A model generated the notes under the pieces. The model had not been told where the DNA came from. It was given only the letters and a program-made list of their open reading frames with translations, and ran no database searches. Shown in pieces: positions 6,750 through 11,849 of a stretch of DNA of 11,849 bases. Source of the DNA: JBBDMC01 sp964441935. GTDB taxonomy: Bacteria > Pseudomonadota > Alphaproteobacteria > Rhizobiales > Kaistiaceae. The first letter of the stretch is position 1, and every line of letters starts with the position of its first letter. The translations under genes were made by a program, and so were the position numbers. The DNA is taken from positions 1 through 11,849 of the forward strand of contig CAYTXI010000082.1 in the NCBI GenBank assembly GCA_964441935.1, written 5' to 3'.

Positions 6750-8252
6750 ATGAACTTCCTCGGAATCGATATCGGCACTTCGGCGGTCAAGGCGATCCTG
6801 GTTGACGAGGGCCAGGCCCTGATCGCAAAAGCCGCGGCGCGGCTCGCCATCGCTTATCCGCGACAGGGGTGGGCGGAGCAGGACCCCGAGGACTGGTGGC
6901 GCGCCACCGGGCGGGTCGTTGCCGATCTCCGCGAGCAGGATCGTGGCGCGTTCGGCGAGGTTCGCGCCATCGGGCTGTCCGGTCAGATGCACGGCGCCGT
7001 TATCCTCGACGAGGCCGACGCGGTCATCCGGCCGGCGATCCTGTGGAACGATCGCCGCGCCGTGGCGGAGTGCGTCCGCCTCGAACAGTCCGTGCCGGAC
7101 CTGGCGGCGATCGCTGGTGTTCCCGTCATGCCGGGCTTCACCGCGCCGAAGCTCCTGTGGATCGCCGCCAACGAGCCTGACAATTTCGCCCGCCTCAGCG
7201 GCATCCTGCTCGCCAAGGACTATGTTCGCTTGCGCCTCACCGGTGAGTTCGCCACCGACATGGCCGATGCGGCGGGAACGCTGCTTCTCGACGAAGCCCA
7301 TCGCGAATGGTCGCGGCCGATCGTGGCGGCGACTGGCATTGAGCGTAGCGCGTTGCCGCGTCTGCTCGAGGGTCCCGCATGGTCGGGCATGGTGCGGCCC
7401 GAGGTGCTGGCAGAGTGGGGCATCTCGCACCAGGTGGTGGTCGCCGCCGGGGCCGGTGACGTCGCGGCAGCGGCGATCGGCGTGGGCGCGATCAACGAGG
7501 GCGACGCATTCGTTTCGCTGGGTACATCGGCGCAGATCTTCGTCGCCCGCGAGCGCTTCCAGCCGCGACCGGACGTGCTCCTGCATAGCTTCGCCCACGG
7601 GCTGCCCGGTCGCTGGTTCGACATGGTGGCGTTGCTCAACGGTGCGGCGTGCCTGGAGTGGGTGTCGCGGCTCCTCGGCGAAAGCGACATCGGCAAGCTG
7701 GTCAGCCGGGTCGAAGCCCAATTCGAAGGGCCGTCGCCGGTCCTGTTCCTGCCTTACCTCGCCGGCGAGCGCACGCCGCTCAACGATCCCGACGCCCGCG
7801 CGGCTTTCGCTGGGCTCGATCAGGAGACCGGGGCGGTCGGGTTGGTCCAGGCAGTTCTGGAAGGGGTCGCGTTGGCCTTGAAGGACGCGTCCGCGGCCTT
7901 CGGCGGAGACTTCGACGGCAGCCCGATTGCCATGATCGGCGGTGGTGCGCGCAGCGGGCTGTGGCTGAAGCTGGTGGCGAGCGCGCTCGGCCGTCCATTG
8001 CTGCGCCTCGAAGGCGCCGAGGTTGGCCCGGCATTCGGCGCAGCCCGCCTGGCGCGGGTCGCCGCGACGGGTGAGGCGGTCGCCGAGGTCTGTACGCAGC
8101 CGACGATCGCCGAGATCGTCGATCCCGACCCGGCGCTGGAGAGTGCCTATGCGGCACGCCTGGACCGGTTCCGCGCTCTCTACGGTTCGCTCAAGCGGCT
8201 GCGGTCATCTCCCGAAGCCATGGAGGGTCAGCGCCGGCGCGGGAAACGGTGA
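6750..8252 (+). CDS. xylB: Xylulokinase
   Basis: A 500-residue FGGY-family sugar kinase, phosphorylating D-xylulose to xylulose 5-phosphate for the pentose phosphate pathway. The N-terminus LGIDIGTSAVKAILVD is the phosphate-1 motif. GWAEQDPEDWW (40-50), GLSGQMHGAV (75-84) and AILWNDRR (96-103) are typical xylulokinase sugar-binding blocks. The likely catalytic base is D237 in AGAGDVAAAAIGVG. SLGTSAQIF, LPYLAGERTPLNDPDARAAF and the adenosine motif MIGGGARSGLWLKL complete it. Length is as expected. The last 20 codons overlap the end of the convergent fructokinase gene on the other strand. The C-terminal tail (SSPEAMEGQRRRGKR), which lies in the overlap, is low-complexity and beyond the family core. 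Other pentulose substrates such as ribulose cannot be excluded. Confidence 0.94.
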   Translation: MNFLGIDIGTSAVKAILVDEGQALIAKAAARLAIAYPRQGWAEQDPEDWWRATGRVVADLREQDRGAFGEVRAIGLSGQMHGAVILDEADAVIRPAILWNDRRAVAECVRLEQSVPDLAAIAGVPVMPGFTAPKLLWIAANEPDNFARLSGILLAKDYVRLRLTGEFATDMADAAGTLLLDEAHREWSRPIVAATGIERSALPRLLEGPAWSGMVRPEVLAEWGISHQVVVAAGAGDVAAAAIGVGAINEGDAFVSLGTSAQIFVARERFQPRPDVLLHSFAHGLPGRWFDMVALLNGAACLEWVSRLLGESDIGKLVSRVEAQFEGPSPVLFLPYLAGERTPLNDPDARAAFAGLDQETGAVGLVQAVLEGVALALKDASAAFGGDFDGSPIAMIGGGARSGLWLKLVASALGRPLLRLEGAEVGPAFGAARLARVAATGEAVAEVCTQPTIAEIVDPDPALESAYAARLDRFRALYGSLKRLRSSPEAMEGQRRRGKR

Positions 8253-9123
8253 TCGCCGCCGCCCGCGTGGCGAAACCGAGCACGTCCGAGATCTGGTCGG
8301 GGGCGAGGCCGGCGATCGCCGCCTTGGTGACCAGTGCGCGCTGGTCGAGGCGGGCGAGTAGGCCGGCGGTGAAGGTGTCGCCGGCGCCGACCGTGTCGAC
8401 GACGTTGACCTCGATGCCGGGAACCGAAGCCGAGGCGGTCGCCGACAAGGCCTCGGCCCCCGCAGTGCCTTTGGTGAGAATCACCAGCTTGGCGCCGCGC
8501 GCAAGCCAGCGCCGCGCGACCGCCGCGAAATCCGCGTCCGGCGCCAGCCAAGCGAGATCTTCCCCGCTCAGCCGGACGATGTCGCTCATCTCGGCCAGCC
8601 GGTCGATGCGGGCGACGTAGGCGTCACGGTTCTTGATCAATGTGGGTCGCACGTTGGGGTCGAGCGAGATGACGCGGTCGCGGCACTCGCGCTGCATCAG
8701 CTCCTCGAGCGCCGACCCGCACGGCTCGACGGCCAGGCTGAACGAACCGAAATGGAGTGTGGTGACGGACTTCGGAAACGCGGGTAGGTCCATCTCGGTC
8801 AGCATGCGACTGGCGGAGTTCTCGTCGAAGAAGGCGTAAGAGGCCTCGCCGTCGTTGAGGTTGACAAAGGCCAGGGTGGTCGGTCGCTCGCTCATGTGGG
8901 CGAAGGCAGTGTCGACCCTGCTGTCGGTCAGCGACTGTGCGAGCATGGCGCCGAAGAAATCCGTCGACAGCCCGCCGAAAAATGCCGCCTTGGTGCCGAG
9001 GCGGCTGATGGCGATGGCCACGTTAAACGGCGAGCCGCCCGGAAGCGGCTGGAAGAGCGTGGCGCCGTCCGGCCCGGGGCGCGGAAGGAAATCGATCAAC
9101 GCTTCGCCGCACGAGACAATCAT
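8191..9123 (-). CDS. Fructokinase (PfkB-family carbohydrate kinase)
   Basis: A 310-residue ribokinase-fold kinase, most like fructokinases and phosphorylating fructose to fructose 6-phosphate with ATP. The N-terminus IVSCGEALIDFLPR is the fructokinase pattern. PfkB signature 1 is PGGSPFNVAIAISRLG (28-43). SLDPNVRP is at 153-160. Signature 2 is DTVGAGDTFTAGLL (243-256) with catalytic D249. The start is fixed by this N-terminus. There is no Shine-Dalgarno sequence, and a perfect -10 box sits eight bases upstream, so the transcript may be leaderless. The 3' end overlaps xylulokinase by 62 bases, tail to tail. The sugar is inferred from family resemblance; a 2-keto-3-deoxygluconate or other ketose kinase is the main alternative. 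Confidence 0.92.
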   Translation of the reverse strand: MIVSCGEALIDFLPRPGPDGATLFQPLPGGSPFNVAIAISRLGTKAAFFGGLSTDFFGAMLAQSLTDSRVDTAFAHMSERPTTLAFVNLNDGEASYAFFDENSASRMLTEMDLPAFPKSVTTLHFGSFSLAVEPCGSALEELMQRECRDRVISLDPNVRPTLIKNRDAYVARIDRLAEMSDIVRLSGEDLAWLAPDADFAAVARRWLARGAKLVILTKGTAGAEALSATASASVPGIEVNVVDTVGAGDTFTAGLLARLDQRALVTKAAIAGLAPDQISDVLGFATRAAAITVSRAGADPPWLREMTAAA

Positions 9124-9131
9124 CGCACCAG

Positions 9132-9137
9132 ATTATA
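9132..9137 (-). promoter_or_regulatory. Consensus -10 box (TATAAT) of the fructokinase gene
   Basis: Read on the minus strand this is a perfect TATAAT, eight bases before the ATG at 9121-9123. A start site about seven bases after the box falls on or next to the A of ATG, giving a leaderless or nearly leaderless mRNA. The -35 position (about 9154-9160) reads TTCGCC, a poor match to TTGACA, which would suit an activator-dependent or regulated promoter. Confidence 0.55.
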
Positions 9138-9141
9138 GCGA

Positions 9142-9171
9142 CTGATCCGGCGCGGCGAACCGTCGGATCAG
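9142..9171. promoter_or_regulatory. Inverted repeat over the fructokinase -35 region, candidate operator
   Basis: CTGATCCGGCG (9142-9152) and CGTCGGATCAG (9161-9171) form a dyad of 11 positions with one mismatch, separated by eight bases. The outer eight positions match perfectly. The dyad is centred near 9156, on the expected -35 box of the TATAAT promoter, so a bound regulator would compete with RNA polymerase. It has no poly-T and points at a promoter, so a terminator role is less likely. Confidence 0.5.
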
Positions 9172-9192
9172 GATGCGGGGCGTGCCCGCGCC

Positions 9193-9211
9193 CGTCGCCG
9201 CAGGAGCGACG
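9193..9211 (-). terminator. Small stem downstream of the acetyltransferase remnant
   Basis: CGTCGC (9193-9198) and GCGACG (9206-9211) form a six-pair stem with a seven-base loop, 11 bases beyond the end of the minus-strand gene that stops at 9223. It has no T-run and is short, so the call is weak. Confidence 0.25.
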
Positions 9212-9222
9212 CGGTCACAGTC

Positions 9223-10014
9223 TCACCTTGGTGGAGGCGTGCTACGGGGCTGGCGTCCATTGATGAGGCGCTTGGCTCGGCGGTAGAGCACGGTGGCGAT
9301 TGCGATGGGCCGGCCTATGGCGGTTGCGGGCGCGACGTAGTCGTAGAGCTGGACCTCCGGGTCGCTGGAAGGGTTGGCGCGGACCGCCAGGGCGAGAAAC
9401 GGGTTAGGTTGGCCGTTGATCGTGTCGGGCATCTTGGCCAGATAGACGAGGTCGAACCGAAAGCGCCGGTCGGCGCGGAGCAGCCGGACGACGTCGCTCC
9501 ACAACCGGGCGAAAACGTCCGGGGTCAGGGAGCGGGCAAACTCCGGTGCCAGCAGCGGCGCGTTACAGTCGCAGAGTTCCGAGCCCAACCAGGTCAGCCG
9601 GCGCACCGGTCCCCGCCGCTCGACCATCAGAGGCAGGATGAGGACCAGGCGGCCGTCCGGCTCGCGGCCGGTGACGATCGTCGGCGTGGCGCCCGTGCGG
9701 TTGCCGATGTGCTTTTGCCACTCCATGAGCGAGTCGAACGACTGGAATGCGGTACGCACGGCGGCTGCCTCAAACGTACGCCACTCATGCTCGACTTCGC
9801 CGAGGTCGCCATAGACCTTGAGACGGACCGCGCGGGGCGCGAGGCCAGCGCGCGGATATGCCCGTTCCGCGCGTTCGTTGGCAGCGGCTAGAATCGCCTT
9901 AACGGTCGGCGAGGGAGCCGCGTCGAGGGGACGGCGAAGATCCGGCGGAGGCCGGTCGGTAATGCGAAGTCGCCGAAGGCGGCTCAACTCGCTTGCGGCG
10001 CTCTCGCGAGGCAA
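9223..10014 (-). pseudogene. BioF2/CelD-type GNAT acetyltransferase with internal deletion
   Basis: The frame is open for 263 residues, but the protein looks like the two ends of a roughly 400-residue GNAT protein of the CelD/BioF2-like family, which is common in exopolysaccharide loci. Residues 65-215 match the N-terminal half: EHEWRTFEAAAVRTAFQSFD, LMEWQKHIG, RRLTWLGSELCDCNAPLLAPEF, and the FDLVYLAKMPDTINGQPNPFLAL block. Right after VRANPSSDPE the sequence jumps to LYDYVAPATAIGRPIAIA...YRRAKRLIN, which in the family is the extreme C-terminus. The acyl-CoA-binding core between them, about 130-150 residues, is missing. The tail NGRQPRSTPPPR is also atypical. The fusion point is near 9350-9370. 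The start is a TTG with AGGA upstream; later starts are possible. Probably a decayed gene, though the frame is intact and a short product may still be made. Confidence 0.7.
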
Positions 10015-10256
10015 CGGACTCAGGTCCTGCTAACCGCGGCAGCCGGCCGTGCCGTCACCGAGGTTCGCAATGTCCTTATGCTGCATCCGGGCCTCCGTAG
10101 ACCCCGCCCGGCCGCGCCAGGCAGCCAAGCGGAGGTGTCGGACGGCAGTATCGCCGTTGGAGCCGGTCGGAGAAGACAAAGACTGAGCTTAACCTTAAAG
10201 GTACCAACCGGAATCCAGTCAGAATCTACTCACCTGCTGTCGGCTGACCGCTAAGA

Positions 10257-10272
10257 TTAGTGTTAATACTTA
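10257..10272. promoter_or_regulatory. AT-rich 16-bp imperfect palindrome, candidate operator
   Basis: TTAGTGTTAATACTTA is symmetric at six of eight pairs around a central TTAA (AGTnTTAAnACT). It sits just upstream of the TACAAT box at 10275, and no other palindrome like it was noticed in the window. It may be the binding site of a dimeric repressor or activator. Confidence 0.35.
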
Positions 10273-10328
10273 GTTACAATTTACGATGCGGTTCGTTTCT
10301 CTTTGTAATGATATCGGCTGACGCGTAG

Positions 10329-10409
10329 CGTTTCGGGTGTCCGGGCGCCGCCCGTTCGCGTGTCGCCGAAACGTAGCGGCGATCCTGCTCGCCGGCGCGG
10401 CCGGCGAGC
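10329..10409 (+). other. Hairpin-rich 5' leader before the AMP-ligase remnant
   Basis: CGTTTCGG (10329-10336) pairs perfectly with CCGAAACG (10366-10373). Nested inside is CGGGC/GCCCG (10342-10354, three-base loop). Next comes a perfect ten-pair stem GCTCGCCGGC/GCCGGCGAGC (10387-10396 and 10400-10409) with loop GCG, 28 bases before ATG 10438. The heptamer CGTAGCG repeats at 10324 and 10372. If transcribed, this would be a highly folded leader. It may be regulatory, or simply a GC-rich remnant. Confidence 0.4.
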
Positions 10410-10437
10410 CCATCGCGTCAAACGACGGACGAGAGAG

Positions 10438-11208
10438 ATGCGGCTGCACGAGCTGTTGAGCCAGAGCGCCGGTCGGGTCGGCCACAAAACCGCGATCGTC
10501 GACGACAACGTGCGCTGTTCCTATGCCGAGCTCGATCGGAAGTCGGATCGGCTGGCCGCTGCGCTCGTCAGCCGCGGCCTAAGACCCGACGACCGCGTCG
10601 TGGTCTTCATGGAGAGCTCGGCCGAGGCGGTGGTTACGATCTTTGCGGTGGCTAAGGCGGGGGGCGTGTTCACGCCGATCGATCCGGCGACCTCGGCCGA
10701 GCGGTTGGCGTTCGTCCTCGACAATTCACGGGCCGTCGGTGTCATCACCCAGGCCCGCTTGGCCTCGGTCGCGGCGGCAGCGATGCGCAAGGCTTCGACC
10801 GTGCGGCTGGTCGTGCTCGCTGGTGGAGACCGAGCCTCAATGTCGGAAAGCTGCCTGTCGTTCGAGGACGTGGTCAATCGCGTCGGTCCCTTGCCCGCGG
10901 CGCGCGCGGTTGGGGCCGACCGCGATCCGGGCATGCTCCTCTATGTCAACGGTACGGGCGAGCCGCTGTCGCTGACGCACGAGCAGATCGTTACCGCGGC
11001 CAACGCGGCGAGCGACCGGTTGTTCGACGGCAAGGCCTCCGTCGTCCTGCGCGTGCAACCGCGCGCGTTCGCGCGCGGTCTCTACCGGCTGTTGGCGGCA
11101 GTCAGGGTCGGCGCGACCCTGGTGATCGAGGCCGGCACGGAGGTCGCCCACGGCGTCGCCGAAGGCGGCGGCGACCGGTACCTCGGCGGGGCCGCGAGAG
11201 TAGGGTAG
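10438..11208 (+). pseudogene. AMP-forming acyl-CoA ligase, C-terminally truncated
   Basis: A 256-residue open frame equals only the first half of an adenylate-forming enzyme (normally about 500-550 residues). The N-terminus is good: LHELLSQSAGRVGHKTAIVDDN, CSYAELDRKSDRLAAALVSRGLRPDDRVVVFMESSAEAVVTIFAVAKAGGVFTPIDP. It resembles the ligases of exosortase/exopolysaccharide loci. The ATP-binding P-loop, usually YTSGTTGxPKGVxLTH, has shrunk to YVNGTGEPLSLTH with three residues and the lysine gone. After VRVGATLVIEAG the frame ends at a TAG, so the A5-A10 motifs and the C-terminal domain with the catalytic lysine are absent. Catalysis should be impossible. ATG 10438 follows GAGAGAG; the 26 codons that could precede it lie in the hairpin region and look non-coding. 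It converges with the FAH gene, 21 bases away. Confidence 0.72.
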
Positions 11209-11229
11209 GCGAGGGCGCGTCGATGCGGC

Positions 11230-11849
11230 CTAAAGCAGGGCCCGCTCGGCGAGGTTGCGCATCAGCGCGGCGGTGCCGAACGTCCACGGCTCAGCTTTGT
11301 CCGTATGCACGACCTGGTTTGACAACGCTCCCAGCTTCGGTGAGGCGATGGTGACGATGTCGCCGACCTTGTGGGTGAAGCCCTGGCCGGCGGTATCGCG
11401 GTCCTCCACCGGCGCGAACATGGTGCCGAGGTAGAGCACCAGACCGTCCGGGTACTGGTGATGGGCGCCGATGGTGGCGCCGACGAGGTCGCTGGGGGCG
11501 CGGCTGATCCGGCTCATGGCGCTTGTCCCTTTGAGGCGGAAGTCGCCTACGCCCTCTACGTTCAACACCACCTCGGCATCGGCGATGTCGCCGAGCGAGA
11601 AGCCGCGGTCGAATAAGCGCACGAACGGCCCGAGCGCGGCGGAGGCGTTGTTGTCCTTTGCCTTGCCGAGCAGGAGCGCCGAACGGCCCTCGAAGTCGCG
11701 GAGGTTGACGTCGTTGCCGAGGGTCGCTCCGACGATCTTCCCGCTCGAGGCGACCACGACCACGACCTCCGGCTCGGGGTTGTTCCAGCTCGAATCGGGG
11801 CGGACGCCGATCTCGGCGAGGTGGCCGACGGCGGCCATCGGCGGCGCCT
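11230..11849 (-). CDS. FAH-family sugar-acid dehydratase/hydrolase (XylX-like), partial at window edge
   Basis: The C-terminal 206 or so residues of a fumarylacetoacetate-hydrolase-superfamily protein whose N-terminus lies beyond the right edge. The frame stays open to base 11849, and the ATG at 11836-11838 is internal, because ..APPMAAVGHLAEIGV is mid-protein in relatives. Visible blocks are SWNNPEPEVVVVV, GATLGNDVNLRDFEGRSALLL, GKAKDNNASAALGPFVRLFD, HHQYPDGLVLYLGTMFAP, DRDTAGQGFTHKVGD and KAEPWTFGTAALMRNLAERALL. From memory these match the roughly 390-residue XylX group (2-keto-3-deoxy-pentonate dehydratase of the oxidative xylose/arabinose pathways), which carries a divalent metal. Substrate assignment is inferred. 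It fits the sugar-kinase neighbourhood. A complete N-terminus would settle the subgroup. Confidence 0.88.
   Translation of the reverse strand, partial: APPMAAVGHLAEIGVRPDSSWNNPEPEVVVVVASSGKIVGATLGNDVNLRDFEGRSALLLGKAKDNNASAALGPFVRLFDRGFSLGDIADAEVVLNVEGVGDFRLKGTSAMSRISRAPSDLVGATIGAHHQYPDGLVLYLGTMFAPVEDRDTAGQGFTHKVGDIVTIASPKLGALSNQVVHTDKAEPWTFGTAALMRNLAERALL

Larger units (their letters stand above)
10015..10437. promoter_or_regulatory. 423-bp intergenic region between divergent remnants
   Basis: No gene is supported here. The left part is GC-rich with a six-pair stem CCGGGC/GCCCGG at 10087-10111. From about 10180 to 10310 the base composition turns clearly AT-rich, as expected of a promoter or curved DNA in this genome. 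It contains ACCTT-A-AAGGT (10192-10202), an imperfect palindrome at 10257-10272, and a TACAAT -10-like box at 10275-10280 on the + strand with no good -35. TCGGCTGAC occurs twice, at 10240-10248 and 10314-10322. The right part, 10321-10437, is hairpin-rich and would be the leader of the + strand ligase gene. Confidence 0.5.

Noticed and set aside
6696..7721. 342-codon N-terminal extension of the glycerate kinase frame
   Set aside because: It runs antisense through xylulokinase and has no family similarity. The family N-terminus begins at the ATG at 6693-6695.
10360..10437. Upstream start (26 extra codons) for the AMP-ligase remnant
   Set aside because: The added residues are arginine-rich, unlike any family N-terminus, and lie in the hairpin region. 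ATG 10438 is followed directly by the conserved LHELL start.
1..11849. CRISPR array, tRNA or rRNA genes, integrase or transposase
   Set aside because: No regularly spaced repeats, cloverleaf-like segments, rRNA signatures or recombinase motifs were seen on either strand.

Overview
This window is high-GC bacterial chromosome. The protein families and gene styles (MOFRL glycerate kinase, fructokinase of the 'CGEALID' type, FAH protein of the XylX type, cytosolic sulfite-oxidase-like enzyme with an FAD reductase) suggest an alphaproteobacterium, perhaps Hyphomicrobiales or Rhodospirillales. That placement is inference from remembered family resemblance. I saw no rRNA, tRNA, CRISPR array, phage gene or intact mobile element.

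Layout, left to right. (1) 28-1957, + strand: an aldo/keto reductase and a nucleoside hydrolase, one base apart and so probably one operon. (2) 2129-3646, + strand: a visibly less GC-rich patch with a GAF-like/LuxR-type regulator broken by a single-base frameshift at a CCC run, then a small conserved-hypothetical protein with a strong ribosome binding site. It is closed by a 10-bp hairpin and a gene-poor stretch. (3) 3910-5309, + strand: a cytosolic molybdopterin (sulfite-oxidase-like) oxidoreductase and an FAD/NAD(P) reductase, tightly coupled. (4) 5394-9123: a carbohydrate kinase cluster. Glycerate 2-kinase (-) and xylulokinase (+) diverge from a 54-bp gap. Xylulokinase and a PfkB fructokinase (-) converge and overlap tail to tail by 62 bp. 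The fructokinase has a perfect TATAAT so close to its ATG that the mRNA is probably leaderless, with a dyad centred on the -35 position. (5) 9223-11208: what look like remains of an exopolysaccharide-type locus: a BioF2/CelD-type acetyltransferase that has lost its middle (catalytic) portion (-), a 423-bp AT-rich then hairpin-rich intergenic region, and an AMP-forming ligase (+) that stops at about half length and has a damaged ATP-binding loop. (6) 11230 to the right edge: the C-terminal part of an FAH-family sugar-acid dehydratase/hydrolase of the XylX type (-).

Functionally the intact genes fit peripheral sugar and nucleoside catabolism: ribose release from nucleosides, phosphorylation of xylulose, fructose and glycerate, and a 2-keto-3-deoxy-sugar-acid step. 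No transporter or dedicated sugar regulator lies inside the window. The most unusual points are the frameshifted regulator, the internally deleted acetyltransferase facing a half ligase, the structured leader between them, the putative leaderless/operator architecture of the fructokinase promoter, and the self-contained Mo-enzyme/FAD-reductase pair.
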